Positions 8,170 through 16,788 are shown, numbered from the stretch's first letter. The stretch is 35,756 nt of DNA from Actinomycetota bacterium (GCA_019348495.1 JAHWJI010000014.1:1-35756); one strand, 5' to 3'. Translations and numbers: made by a program. Notes: generated from the sequence alone by a model not told the origin.

Positions 8170-9717
8170 ATGGCCGATCGGGTCACGATCTTCGACACCA
8201 CCCTTCGCGACGGCGAGCAGTCGCCGGGCATCTCGCTCGACGCGGCCGAGAAGCTGGAGATCGCCGAGCAGCTGGCTCGACTTGGTGTCGACGTGCTCGA
8301 GGCCGGGTTCCCGGTGGCCAGCCGGGGGGACTTCGAGGCGGTGCAGGCCATCGCCCGCTCTATCGAGGGCCCCGTGATCTGCGGGCTGTCCCGCACCCAC
8401 CTGGCCGACGTCGACCGGTGCTGGGATGCCGTACGCGAAGCCGAGCGGGCCCGCATCCACGTGTTCATCTCCACCAGCCCCAGCCACATGCAGCACATGC
8501 TCAAGATGGACGAGGCCCAGGTGTTGGCCGAGACCAGAGCGGGGGTGGGCCGGGCCCGGGAGCACACCGACGACGTCGAGTTCAGCCCCCAGGACGCCAC
8601 CCGCACGCCACTGGACTTCATGCTCGAAGTGCTCCGGGCCGCGGTCGAGTCGGGGGCCACCACCTTGAACATCCCCGACACCGTCGGCTACGGCATCCCC
8701 TGGGACTTCGGTGCGCTCATCCAGTACGTGCGCCGTGAGGTCGAGGGCGACTACGTCACCTCCACCCACTGCCACAACGACCTGGGCCTGGCCACGGCCA
8801 ACTCGCTGGCCGGCATCCAGGCCGGCGCCCGCCAGGTCGAGGTGTGCGTCAACGGCCTGGGGGAACGAGCCGGCAACGCCGCCCTCGAGGAGGTGGTCAT
8901 GGCGCTGCGCATCCGGGCCGACCAGTTCCCCGGCGTCGAGATCGGGATCAACACCGAGGAGCTGGCCCGCACCAGCCGCCTCGTCGCCAGACTCACCGGT
9001 TATCCGGTCCAGTACAACAAGGCGGTGGTCGGCCGCAACGCCTTCGCCCACGAGTCCGGCATCCACCAGCACGGCGTACTGGCCAACAGCGCCACGTACG
9101 AGATCATCGACGCCGCCGCAGTGGGCCAGACCGGGCGCCAGATCGTGCTGGGCAAGCACTCGGGCCGCCATGCCTTCGCCGAGACCCTGGACCGCATGGG
9201 GCTGCGGATCCAAGGCGATGCCCTCAACGCCGCCTTCCAGCGCTTCAAGGAGCTGGCCGACCGCAAGGTCTCCCTCACCGACGCCGACCTCGAGGCCATC
9301 GTGGCCGAGGAGCTCGGTGGCCACGTCGACAACGGGTTCGAGCTGGAGTCGCTCGACGTTCGAGGGGGGACGGTGGGCACCCCCATGGCCTCGGTCGTAC
9401 TGGTCCACGAGGGTGACAAGCTCGAGGCCAGCGCCGAGGGCGACGGCATGATCGACGCCGCCTGCAAGGCCATCAAGGCGGCGACGGGGATCGACGGTGC
9501 CCTCACCGACTTCAACGTCTCGTCGGTCACCGAGGGGGTGGACGCCCTGGGCGACGTCATCGTCCAGTTCGATGCCGGGGGCATCAAGGTCTCGGGACGG
9601 GGCCTTTCCACCGACGTGGTGGAGGCATCGGCGCGCGCCTTTCTCAGCGCCGTCAACAAGGTCGTGCGAGTGCGCCGGCGCCAGGAGCAGGTCCGCCAAC
9701 CCGAGGTGACGCCGTGA
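8170..9717 (+). CDS. leuA: 2-isopropylmalate synthase
   Basis: A 515-residue LeuA, condensing acetyl-CoA with 2-ketoisovalerate in the first committed step of leucine synthesis. DTTLRDGEQSPG (residues 9-20) holds the catalytic Arg/Asp. STHCHNDLGLATANS (about 198-212) supplies the metal-binding His residues (H200, H202). VNGLGERAGNAALEEV is the second HMGL signature. FAHESGIHQHG follows, and the C-terminal leucine-sensing LeuA dimer domain runs from about 385 to 505. The last two differentiate it from homocitrate or citramalate synthase only partly, but the leader attenuator with Leu codons strongly favours leuA. A methyltransferase gene overlaps its stop by 4 bases. Confidence 0.94.
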   Translation: MADRVTIFDTTLRDGEQSPGISLDAAEKLEIAEQLARLGVDVLEAGFPVASRGDFEAVQAIARSIEGPVICGLSRTHLADVDRCWDAVREAERARIHVFISTSPSHMQHMLKMDEAQVLAETRAGVGRAREHTDDVEFSPQDATRTPLDFMLEVLRAAVESGATTLNIPDTVGYGIPWDFGALIQYVRREVEGDYVTSTHCHNDLGLATANSLAGIQAGARQVEVCVNGLGERAGNAALEEVVMALRIRADQFPGVEIGINTEELARTSRLVARLTGYPVQYNKAVVGRNAFAHESGIHQHGVLANSATYEIIDAAAVGQTGRQIVLGKHSGRHAFAETLDRMGLRIQGDALNAAFQRFKELADRKVSLTDADLEAIVAEELGGHVDNGFELESLDVRGGTVGTPMASVVLVHEGDKLEASAEGDGMIDAACKAIKAATGIDGALTDFNVSSVTEGVDALGDVIVQFDAGGIKVSGRGLSTDVVEASARAFLSAVNKVVRVRRRQEQVRQPEVTP

Positions 9718-10361
9718 CCGCCTCCAACCTGTGGCCCGACGCCCGCCACGCCCAGGCCTACCTGGACAAGCGAGCGTCGATCCCCCAGCACGAGGCCGGG
9801 ATGCAGGCGCTCCTCGAGTGGGTGCCGACCACCGCCCGTCGGGTCCTCGACCTCGGCACGGGCGACGGCCTCGTGCTGGCCGAGGTGCTCGACCGTTGCC
9901 CGTCCGCCAGTGGGGTCGCCGTCGACTTCTCCGAGCTCATGCTCGATGCCGCCCGAGCTCGCTTCGCCGGGGATGGTCGAGTCGAGGTGGTCACTCACGA
10001 CCTGGCCGAACCCCTGCCTGAGCTCGGGGGCTTCGACCTGGTGGCCTCCGCCTTCGCCATCCACCATCTCGACCACGAGCGTAAGCGGGCGCTCTACGGC
10101 GAGGTGGCCGACCGGCTGACGCCCGGCGGCGTGTTCCTCAACCTCGAGCACGTGGCCTCGCCCACGGACGCCCTCCATGCCGGGTTTCTCGCCGTGCTGG
10201 GCATCGATCCTGTCGACGATGACCCCTCCAACCAGCTCCTCGGGGTGGAGACCCAGCTGCGCTGGCTGCGAGAGCTCGGCTTTGGTGACGTCGACTGCCA
10301 CTGGAAGTGGCGGGAGCTGGCCCTGCTGGCGGGCGTACGGGTTGGAGGCCCCGAGGGCTGA
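9714..10361 (+). CDS. Class I SAM-dependent methyltransferase
   Basis: A 215-residue methyltransferase. Motif I is RVLDLGTGDGLVLAEV near residues 43-58, followed by GVAVDFSELMLDAAR, VEVVTHDLAEPLP, and FDLVASAFAIHHLDHERK (post-motif strand). VFLNLEHVASPT lies further on. These place it with UbiE/Methyltransf_25-like enzymes on small molecules, but no substrate can be assigned. The GTG start overlaps the leuA stop (GTGA), so it is translated from the leuA transcript and subject to its attenuation, which is odd for an unrelated enzyme. No frame defects are visible. Downstream is a convergent gene. Confidence 0.85.
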   Translation: MTASNLWPDARHAQAYLDKRASIPQHEAGMQALLEWVPTTARRVLDLGTGDGLVLAEVLDRCPSASGVAVDFSELMLDAARARFAGDGRVEVVTHDLAEPLPELGGFDLVASAFAIHHLDHERKRALYGEVADRLTPGGVFLNLEHVASPTDALHAGFLAVLGIDPVDDDPSNQLLGVETQLRWLRELGFGDVDCHWKWRELALLAGVRVGGPEG

Positions 10362-10434
10362 CCAGGATCTCGTGCCCGTCCGCCCCGGCATTCTCCGGAG
10401 AGACGAAGCTCGAGCGGCGAACCTGGTCGACGGG

Positions 10435-11322
10435 TCAAAGGGCGGCGAAGGGCCCACCCGGGCGGTCGACCGTCCAGACGTGGAGCATCGGCGGGGTGAC
10501 CTCGTTGCGGGCGCCCGGCGGGCAGCTTCCGTCGGGTCCGAGGGTGTCGACGATCATGGCCGTGGTGGTCGAGAAGCACAGATCGTCGTGGCCGTGCCAG
10601 TGGGCCGCCAAGCCGCCGACGTCGGGGAGGGGGCTGTCCAGCGACGGCAGGATGTACATGGCACCCTCCAGCACCGGTCCCTCCGCAGTGCTGCGGTAGA
10701 CGAGCGACTCCGGTGCCGCCGGGTCGAGGACCGTGGGGTCGGCCAGGTGGGTGACGTTCACGTAGTGGACCAGGCGTGAGGTCGGCGGCTGGACCGGTCG
10801 GTACCCGGCTGCTTCGGCGATGCCCACGTTCTCGTAGCCGGCAGTCCCCAGGGCGAGCTTGGTGGCTGTCACCAGGGCGTCGGCCTCTGTCTGCTCCCGG
10901 GCGGTCACCGCGGCGACATCGGTGGCATCGGATCGGTGGTGGTCGTTGGTGGCGATGTCGCCGACGCGAGGCGCGACGGCAACGGGCGACGGGGGCGGCC
11001 GGGTCATGGCCCAGCTGGCCACCGCCAGCGAAGCCGACACCGGCACTGCCACCACTGCGAGGGTGGCCCGGCGGTGGCGGGTCGACGACCATCGCTCGGT
11101 CGACACTCGCAAGCTGGCGTCAACGGCGCCGACGACCCCGACCGCGACCAGGCCGACGCCACCGAGGAGAGCGACGTGAGCGGGATTGGCCAGGGTGAAG
11201 ACGCCTTCGTGGCGAGCGAGCTGGGGATCGCCGGCGTGGGCCACCGCATCCGAGGACAGCCCGGCGAGCAGGGTGATGACGCCGGCTACGCCGATGGCGA
11301 GGAAGGTGTTGAGGCGTCGCAT
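10435..11322 (-). CDS. Uncharacterised membrane protein with His-rich C-terminal domain
   Basis: A 295-residue protein. The first 115 residues contain three predicted membrane segments (about 5-25, 48-68 and 85-105). The rest is a soluble domain that should sit outside the membrane. Its C-terminal half has RLVHYVNVTHLADP, ESLVYRSTAEGPVLEGAMYILP, AAHWHGHDDLCFS and PPMLHVWTVDRPGGPFA. Similar His-rich phrases occur in unnamed actinobacterial proteins. The WHGHDDLC cluster plus MLHVW would suit a metal site, but I know of no established function. ATG 11322 begins a good signal-anchor sequence. It lies 54 bases after the preceding minus-strand gene and may share its transcript. Confidence 0.7.
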   Translation of the reverse strand: MRRLNTFLAIGVAGVITLLAGLSSDAVAHAGDPQLARHEGVFTLANPAHVALLGGVGLVAVGVVGAVDASLRVSTERWSSTRHRRATLAVVAVPVSASLAVASWAMTRPPPSPVAVAPRVGDIATNDHHRSDATDVAAVTAREQTEADALVTATKLALGTAGYENVGIAEAAGYRPVQPPTSRLVHYVNVTHLADPTVLDPAAPESLVYRSTAEGPVLEGAMYILPSLDSPLPDVGGLAAHWHGHDDLCFSTTTAMIVDTLGPDGSCPPGARNEVTPPMLHVWTVDRPGGPFAAL

Positions 11323-11376
11323 GGCAGTGGCGCCATCTTCGCATCCTCGGCGCCCAGGCCGACGTCGGGATCGGCC

Positions 11377-12072
11377 CTAGCCCTCGGTGGGGACCGTCGC
11401 CCCCGACCCCGCCTCGACGGGGAGGTCGTCGGACCCACCGGGAGGCGCCACCACCTCGGCCAGGCGGCCGGACGGGTCGTGCAGCCGCGGCCGCACCCGG
11501 ACCATGGAGGGGCGCCGGGGTGGTTCGCTGAAGCCGAACCGGGCCGGCTCGTGGAAGCGGCGGACGCCGCCGAGGTCCCGGTCCTCCAGACGGGCTTGGG
11601 CTGCGACCACCCGGCGGTACTCGTCGGCGCGGTACCACTCCTGCACGCCGGTGGGGCTGACGCCCCACGTCCGCACGCCGAGCAGCCCTCGGGCGACCAG
11701 CCGCTCCAGCGGGCGGACCTGGGCCCGGCTCCGTAACCGAGACAGAGGGATCCGCCATGGCCGGCCTCCTCGCATGGTGACCCGCAGTCCGCCGGCGGTG
11801 ACCACCAGCAGGGCATCGTCCATGCGGCACCTCAGGGGCACGACCTCCACGGTGTCGAAGTGGTACACCGCAGTGATGAGCTCCGCCGCCTCCCGGCGGT
11901 CGACCAACAGCACCCGTCCACCGTCGGGACGGGCCCACATGACGTCGTCCAGGGGCCCGATCGGCGACTCCTCCCAGTGGCCCACCACGAAGCGGTGTCC
12001 CGAGGAGAAGCCGGCGCTGGCGATGGTGCCGCGCAACTCGCAACTGAAGCCGGGTGCCCGGCGCCTCGTCAC
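11377..12072 (-). CDS. Conserved hypothetical protein, coupled to DUF2071 gene
   Basis: A 231-residue soluble protein with no motif I can name. The sequence has a recognisable layout: GHRFVVGHWEESPIGPLDDVMW near residues 26-47, RVLLVDRREAAELITAVYHFD near 53-73, then a basic region RPLERLVARGLLGVRTWG and YRADEYRRVVAAQARLEDRDLGG. The tail is disordered and Pro/Gly-rich. It contains no membrane segment or signal peptide. The GTG start at 12072 overlaps the stop of the DUF2071 gene by 4 bases, so the two are coupled and may act together. I chose this start for that reason; the frame is open further upstream only as antisense-type sequence within DUF2071. Confidence 0.7.
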   Translation of the reverse strand: MTRRRAPGFSCELRGTIASAGFSSGHRFVVGHWEESPIGPLDDVMWARPDGGRVLLVDRREAAELITAVYHFDTVEVVPLRCRMDDALLVVTAGGLRVTMRGGRPWRIPLSRLRSRAQVRPLERLVARGLLGVRTWGVSPTGVQEWYRADEYRRVVAAQARLEDRDLGGVRRFHEPARFGFSEPPRRPSMVRVRPRLHDPSGRLAEVVAPPGGSDDLPVEAGSGATVPTEG

Positions 12073-12809
12073 CGGTCGGGCACGGCTCGGCGTCGCACCG
12101 GGCGCACGGGGCCGAGGCGGGCGTCGACGCCCGGGGAGTAGCCGACCAGGGGGGGGCCCGACGGGACGGGAAGTCCGGCGGCGGCGAACAGGTCCTCCTC
12201 CAGCGCCACCACCTCCGCCCGCTGCAGGCGCCAGGGCTGGTGCTCGACGGGCACGGTCGCCAGCGCACCGGCGAGGACGGTGTATGCCCGCCACCGTCCG
12301 GTGAGGAAGTGGTCGCGCTGGGAGACCTCGGCGGCGGGCAGCGGTGGGCCGGGACGGATGACGATGCGGTGCCCCGCCGGGCGACAGGGCCGGCGCCGGC
12401 GGGCGGTGTAGGTGATGGTCTCCCCCGGCTCCACGCCCATGGCCGACCATTGGTAGGGGACACCGGTACCCACCCACGCCGTCACCACCGTGAGGGCGCT
12501 GTCGGCGTCGAGCGAGAAGAACCAGAGGCCGTCGACGCCTCCCGGGCCGCGCACGTAGGTGCGTAGGTTCGTCTCGGGGTACCGGGAGAGCGAGGGCAGG
12601 GCCGGGAAGGGAGGGAGGCGGAAGCCCTCCACCAGGAACGGGGTGAGGCCCAACCAGGCCTGGCCCTCCCACAGGTCCGGCTCCAACCCGGCGGGAAGCC
12701 GGGCCGCCACCACGTCAGGGGGGAAGGCCCAGTGCAGGAAGCTGACGTGGCGCCATGACTGGGCCACCGCCGGCCAGCGCACTCGCTGCTCGGGCCGTGC
12801 TCCGGCCAT
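12069..12809 (-). CDS. DUF2071/YqjF-family protein
   Basis: A 246-residue member of the DUF2071 (YqjF) family. Family signatures are WRHVSFLHWAFPPDVVAARLP near residues 19-39, WEGQAWLGLTPFLVEGFRLP, YPETNLRTYV near 77-86 and GLWFFSLDADSALTV. C-terminal phrases include FLTGRWRAYTV and HQPWRLQRAEV. The fold resembles acetoacetate decarboxylase-like proteins, but the activity is unknown. Length is normal for the family. It is followed by a 4-base-coupled unknown gene. Upstream, TAACGT about 26 bases before the ATG could be a -10 box with a short untranslated leader. Confidence 0.82.
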   Translation of the reverse strand: MAGARPEQRVRWPAVAQSWRHVSFLHWAFPPDVVAARLPAGLEPDLWEGQAWLGLTPFLVEGFRLPPFPALPSLSRYPETNLRTYVRGPGGVDGLWFFSLDADSALTVVTAWVGTGVPYQWSAMGVEPGETITYTARRRRPCRPAGHRIVIRPGPPLPAAEVSQRDHFLTGRWRAYTVLAGALATVPVEHQPWRLQRAEVVALEEDLFAAAGLPVPSGPPLVGYSPGVDARLGPVRPVRRRAVPDR

Positions 12810-12875
12810 CAGAGGCTGTCGCGCGTGGCCACGGGCCCACGTTACCGACCCAGCCGGCGCCCGTCGGCGCCACCT

Positions 12876-13115
12876 TCACCGCCCCTCGTGGCGTTCAGGC
12901 CGGTGCCGGGGCGGGCCCGGCGGCTCCCAGCGGGCCACCTCGATGGCAGTGCGGAGGGTGGCTTGCAGCTCGTCGCCGTCGTCGATCGCGCCGACGCGGC
13001 GGAGCGTGTCCTTCAACAGCGCCTCGATCAGCCCCAGCTTGTAGGCGTTGAGCTCGGCGCTACCGAGGACCGAGCGCTGCATGAGTCCCTCGAGGTACAA
13101 CGTCGGCAGTGTCAC
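12876..13115 (-). CDS. Small hypothetical protein (79 aa)
   Basis: A 79-residue ORF starting at GTG 13115, nine bases after the stop of the PAP2 gene, with a good ribosome site (AGGGGG, 5 bases before the GTG). The first 60 residues look like an amphipathic helical protein (TLYLEGLMQRSVLGSAELNAYK, split here as LYLEGLMQRS and AELNAYKLGLIEALL). The last 15 residues are Pro/Arg/His-rich. No family recognised. The ribosome site and operon position support it as a real gene, but it could be spurious in such GC-rich DNA. Confidence 0.5.
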   Translation of the reverse strand: MTLPTLYLEGLMQRSVLGSAELNAYKLGLIEALLKDTLRRVGAIDDGDELQATLRTAIEVARWEPPGPPRHRPERHEGR

Positions 13116-13124
13116 GGCGACCCC

Positions 13125-13697
13125 CTAGGCGTCGTCGTCGTCGTTGTCGGCTGGAGGGCCGGGGGGCCAGAGCTTCCAGGCGACCACCACCACCACGAAG
13201 GCCAGGACGCCGCCGGCGAACACGTCGCTCGGGTAATGGCCCCGGCTGCGGATCAGTGACCAGTGCGCGGCCGTGGTGGCGGGGGCGAGCACGGCGAACA
13301 GCGCCGGAATCTCCTGCGACGCCGCCAGCGTGAAGGCGAGATCGGTCGCCGCGTGGCCCGATGGGAAGGACGACGTGACCGGTCCCGTTCGGTTGTCCCC
13401 GGCACCGGGAGGACGACGCCTGGACACCATCGGCTTGATGGCCAAGTTGGCCAGGATCGCCGTGGTGCAGTAACAGACGCTTCCCCGCAGGGCTGCCCGC
13501 CGGCCCCTGGCCCCGCCGCCCAACGCCAGGGCTCCGGCCACGCCGGCCCACACCGGAGGTTGCTGCACGACGTCGCCCACCCTGCCGAACCACGTCGAGC
13601 CCTGATGTGCCTCTTTGGGCAGCAGGGAGACGAGGGCGTCTTCAACCCACTGCCAGCGGCGCAGGCGGAGCCTGCGAGATCCACGACCGGCTTGCAT
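13125..13697 (-). CDS. PAP2-family membrane phosphatase (catalytic Arg apparently displaced)
   Basis: About 190 residues from ATG 13697; the frame is open to GTG 13787, giving up to 220. PAP2 motifs in order: K88-x6-R95-P96 in IKPMVSRRRPP, PSGH at 112-115, and HYPSD with the nucleophile-activating His154 and Asp158. In the third motif the family normally has Ser-Arg six and seven residues before this His. Here the Arg position is Leu (SLIRSRGHYPSD), with Arg only at -4 and -2. Hydrophobic segments lie around 50-65, 75-90, 120-145 and 157-175. The Asp-rich tail ends DNDDDDA. It probably removes phosphate from lipid pyrophosphates, if active. Confidence 0.8.
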   Translation of the reverse strand: MQAGRGSRRLRLRRWQWVEDALVSLLPKEAHQGSTWFGRVGDVVQQPPVWAGVAGALALGGGARGRRAALRGSVCYCTTAILANLAIKPMVSRRRPPGAGDNRTGPVTSSFPSGHAATDLAFTLAASQEIPALFAVLAPATTAAHWSLIRSRGHYPSDVFAGGVLAFVVVVVAWKLWPPGPPADNDDDDA

Positions 13698-13820
13698 GAC
13701 GGGATCATCCCAAAGTCCGCCACCCCGGGCCAGCGACCCGCCCCCAAGCGTCTCGCAGGCACGACGTTCGGGGCTGGCCGACGTCACCGGCCACGAGCTC
13801 GAGACTCCCTTCGGTGCCCG

Positions 13821-13826
13821 TAGCCT
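13821..13826 (+). promoter_or_regulatory. -10 box TAGCCT, leaderless promoter for the ABC-F gene
   Basis: TAGCCT, then six bases (GCGTGG), then the GTG start at 13833. No ribosome site is present, consistent with a leaderless transcript. Confidence 0.55.
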
Positions 13827-13832
13827 GCGTGG

Positions 13833-15635
13833 GTGATCCTGGTCGACCTGGAGCGGGCGGCAGCGCGACGCCCCGACCGGCCGCTGTTCGAGGACCTCTC
13901 GCTCACGGTGCGCACCGGCGACCGCCTCGGCGTCGTTGGCCGCAACGGGACGGGCAAGTCGACGCTGTTGCGGGCCCTGGCCGGAGTGGACGGCCCGGAG
14001 GAAGGGACGGCCCGACGGGGCCGCGACGTTCGGGTGGCGTTCTTGCCCCAGCGGCCCGCCTTGGCGCCGGGTGACGTCCGTTCGTCAGTGGGCCAGCATT
14101 GGGAGGCCGCCGCCATCCTGGAGCGCCTGGGGATGGGGGGGCTGGCCGGCGCCGACGTGGCCACGCTGTCGGGCGGCCAGGCCAAACGAGTGGCCCTGGC
14201 CCGGGTCCTGGTCGACGAGGTCGACCTCTTGGTGCTGGACGAACCCACCAACCACCTCGACCTCGACGCCATCGCCTGGTTGGAGGACCGCCTGGCCCGG
14301 TTCCGGGGAGGGCTGGTCGTGGTCACCCACGACCGCCACGTCCTGGATCGGGTCACCACCCGCATCCTGGAGCTCGACCGGGGTCGGGGCCACCTGCACG
14401 ACGGGGGCTATGCCAGCTACCTGGAGGCCGCCGCCGAGCGGGTCGAGCGTGAGGCCGCGGCCGAGTCGGTGCGGCGGAACCTGGCCCGGTCCGAGCTGGC
14501 TTGGCTGCGGCGAGGTGCGCCGGCTCGCACCCGCAAGCCCAAGAGCCGCATCGCCGCCGCCACCGCCACGGTGGAGGGCCGCAGCCCGTCCCCCGACCGA
14601 CCCGGGGACCTGGATCTGGCCGGAGGCGGACAGTGGGGCGCGACCCCCCGGCTGGGCGACAAGGTCGTCGGGCTCCACGGCGTCGGCCATCACTTCGGTA
14701 CCCGACCGCCGCTGTTCGAAGGCCTCGAGGTGGACCTGGGCCCGGGCGAGCGCCTCGGGCTGGTGGGGCCCAACGGGTCCGGCAAGTCCACCCTGCTCGA
14801 CATAATGGCCGGCCGCCTCATCCCCTCCGCCGGGCGGGTGGAGACAGGCCCTACGGTGCGCCTCGGCTACTACGACCAGACCGGCAGGGATCTCGACCCG
14901 GCGCAGCGGGTGCGGGACGCGGTGGCCGGCCCCGGGGGCCAACCGAACTGGGCCCAGGTCCGCCTCATGGAGTGCTTCTGGTTCGACACCGACGCCCAGT
15001 GGGCGCCGATCGGGACCTTGTCGGGGGGCGAGCATCGGCGACTCCAGTTGCTGTTGGTGTTGGCCGGACTGCCCAACGTGTTGTTGCTGGACGAGCCCAG
15101 CAACGACTTGGACCTCGATACCCTCCGAGCCCTGGAGGACCACCTCGACGCCTGGCCGGGCACCGTGGTCGTCGTCAGCCACGACCGGGCCTTCCTCGAG
15201 CGCACGGTGGAGGACGTCCTGGTGCTGGACGGCCGGGGCCGGGCGGCCCTCGCCCCCGGCGGCTACGCCGGCTACGTCGCTGCCCGGTCGCCCGCCCGTC
15301 CCCGAAGCACCGTGGTGTCCACCGGGGGGAGGCCACCGGCGCCGTCCGCCGGCACCGCCGGGGGACGGGACGCGCCCTTCGCCGGGAGCCCGGTCAGCGT
15401 GGCCGCCCAGAGCAAGCTGCGTTCGCCCAGCACCGTGCGCCGGCTCTTGGGGCGGGCCGACCAGGAGATGGCCGAGGCGGCGGCGGAGCGGGACCGATTG
15501 GTCGCCGAGCTCGGCTCCGACATCGCCGACCACGCCTCGCTCACGCAGATCTCCCGCTCGCTGGCCGGCGCCGAGGCGCGACTGGCCCAGGCCGAGGAGC
15601 GCTGGCTCGCCCTGGCCGAGGAGCTGGGTGGGTAG
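13833..15635 (+). CDS. ABC-F family ATPase (Uup/EttA-like)
   Basis: A 600-residue soluble protein with two ABC domains and no membrane segments, the hallmark of ABC-F translation factors. The first Walker A is GRNGTGKST (36-44), followed by signature TLSGGQAKR and Walker B VLDEPTNHLDLD. The second Walker A is GPNGSGKST, with signature TLSGGEHRR and Walker B LLLDEPSNDLDLD. The inter-domain linker is Arg/Lys-rich (APARTRKPKSR). The C-terminal 70 residues form a charged coiled coil (RRLLGRADQEMAEAAAERDR), as in Uup. Its likely role is on the ribosome exit site; an antibiotic-resistance role is possible but nothing here indicates it. It starts at GTG 13833 behind a leaderless promoter and converges on the SDR gene. 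Confidence 0.9.
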   Translation: MILVDLERAAARRPDRPLFEDLSLTVRTGDRLGVVGRNGTGKSTLLRALAGVDGPEEGTARRGRDVRVAFLPQRPALAPGDVRSSVGQHWEAAAILERLGMGGLAGADVATLSGGQAKRVALARVLVDEVDLLVLDEPTNHLDLDAIAWLEDRLARFRGGLVVVTHDRHVLDRVTTRILELDRGRGHLHDGGYASYLEAAAERVEREAAAESVRRNLARSELAWLRRGAPARTRKPKSRIAAATATVEGRSPSPDRPGDLDLAGGGQWGATPRLGDKVVGLHGVGHHFGTRPPLFEGLEVDLGPGERLGLVGPNGSGKSTLLDIMAGRLIPSAGRVETGPTVRLGYYDQTGRDLDPAQRVRDAVAGPGGQPNWAQVRLMECFWFDTDAQWAPIGTLSGGEHRRLQLLLVLAGLPNVLLLDEPSNDLDLDTLRALEDHLDAWPGTVVVVSHDRAFLERTVEDVLVLDGRGRAALAPGGYAGYVAARSPARPRSTVVSTGGRPPAPSAGTAGGRDAPFAGSPVSVAAQSKLRSPSTVRRLLGRADQEMAEAAAERDRLVAELGSDIADHASLTQISRSLAGAEARLAQAEERWLALAEELGG

Positions 15636-15653
15636 GGGCCGACGCTCGGGGCT

Positions 15654-16679
15654 TCAGCGGGTGATGACCCAGCGGTGCTCCCGGTACCAGTCGATGGTCG
15701 TCTGGATCGCCGGCTCCAAGTCGCTGTGGGCAAAGCGAAAACCGGTGCCGAGCAGTGCGTCGACGCGCAGCCGGTTGTTGCGGTTCTCCTTGGCCATGAA
15801 GCGGAAGCGCTGCTCTGTGAGAAAGATGTGGGGCGCCATCCCGTGTTCGAGCATCTGGGCGTGGATCGCCGCCCGGTCCTCGTAGGCCAGGCCGCAGTCA
15901 GCCTGATCGTCCAGCTCGACTTCCATACCGAAGGCCCCGGCCAGGATGCGGGCCACGTCGTGACTGGACGGGTACTGCTCGGCCACGACGTTGTAGGCGT
16001 GTCCCACCGCCTCCTCGTGCTCGGCCAGGTGCAGGCTGGCTCCCACCAGGTCGTCGATGTGCACCAGCCGTTGCTCGACGGGCCGGGCGGCGACGGCCAG
16101 CGTGGCCAGACCGGCCCACGCCTCTATTGCGGTGTCCAGCACCGCACTGCCCAACAGCTTGACGTTGCCGGGGCCGAACGTCGACACCGGGCGCAGCACC
16201 ACCACCGCCATGCCGGCCTCGGCCTTGGCCCACATCTCCTGCTCGGCCTCCCACTTGGCCTTGCCGTAGCCCCGGCTGGGGTGGGGCTGCACATCCTCGG
16301 GCACCGGCACCGGCAGCTGGACCTCCTCGCCGTACACCGAGGTGGAGCTCATGTGCACGACCCGTGCCAACGTCGCCGGCGCCGCCGCCAGAAGGTTGCG
16401 GGTGGCCACCACGTTGCCGCGGTGCATCTCCTCGTCCGTGGAGGTCGAGCTGGACGCCCCGGCCAGATGGAACAGGTGGGTGACCCCCTCGTACAGCGCG
16501 TCCAGCCCCTCGGGCCGGGCCAGGTCCACCGAGCGATAGTCCACCTCCTGGGGGAACCAGTCCGGGCGGGGGCGGCGTCCGCAGGCCCGGACGGACCAGC
16601 CGTCGGCCAGCAGCGCAGGCAGGAGGTGGGATGCGACGAAGCCGGTCGCTCCGGTCAGCAGGGCCTGTTTGTGGGGCAC
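15654..16679 (-). CDS. NAD-dependent epimerase/dehydratase (extended SDR)
   Basis: A 341-residue extended short-chain dehydrogenase. The cofactor loop is TGATGFVASHLL (residues 9-20), followed by LFHLAGASSS and the active-site set SSTSVYG plus YGKAK (Y138, K142). The C-terminal half binds substrate (RLVHIDDLVGASLHLAEHEEA, typical of nucleotide-sugar or steroid-like epimerases). The substrate cannot be assigned; the nearest named classes are NDP-sugar epimerases and 3-beta-hydroxysteroid-type dehydrogenases. The GTG 16679 start gives the usual N-terminus; TACTGT about 14 bases upstream could be the -10 box. It converges on the ABC-F gene and is divergent from the damaged ankyrin gene. Confidence 0.87.
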   Translation of the reverse strand: MPHKQALLTGATGFVASHLLPALLADGWSVRACGRRPRPDWFPQEVDYRSVDLARPEGLDALYEGVTHLFHLAGASSSTSTDEEMHRGNVVATRNLLAAAPATLARVVHMSSTSVYGEEVQLPVPVPEDVQPHPSRGYGKAKWEAEQEMWAKAEAGMAVVVLRPVSTFGPGNVKLLGSAVLDTAIEAWAGLATLAVAARPVEQRLVHIDDLVGASLHLAEHEEAVGHAYNVVAEQYPSSHDVARILAGAFGMEVELDDQADCGLAYEDRAAIHAQMLEHGMAPHIFLTEQRFRFMAKENRNNRLRVDALLGTGFRFAHSDLEPAIQTTIDWYREHRWVITR

Positions 16680-16776
16680 CGCCCCACGTTCTCACAGTAC
16701 AGCGCCTCTGATCGAGACGAGGGAGGTCCGCAAGGACCCGCACTGGGCGATGGCTGCTCCCCCCCTCGGGTCCTCG

Positions 16777-16782
16777 TAGGAT
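16777..16782 (+). promoter_or_regulatory. -10 box TAGGAT, leaderless promoter for the ankyrin gene
   Basis: TAGGAT is followed by CCCACG and the GTG at 16789. The spacing is the same as for intact genes in the window, so the promoter survives although the reading frame is broken. Confidence 0.5.
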
Positions 16783-16788
16783 CCCACG

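Noticed and set aside
7732-9699. 655-residue minus-strand open frame antisense to leuA
   Set aside because: It lies opposite leuA, has no motif, and its Gly/Ala/His/Asp-rich composition is that expected from the complement of GC-rich coding DNA.
10362-10434. TCTCCGGAGA palindrome between convergent genes
   Set aside because: It is a 10-base palindrome without a loop; too short to call a terminator or operator.
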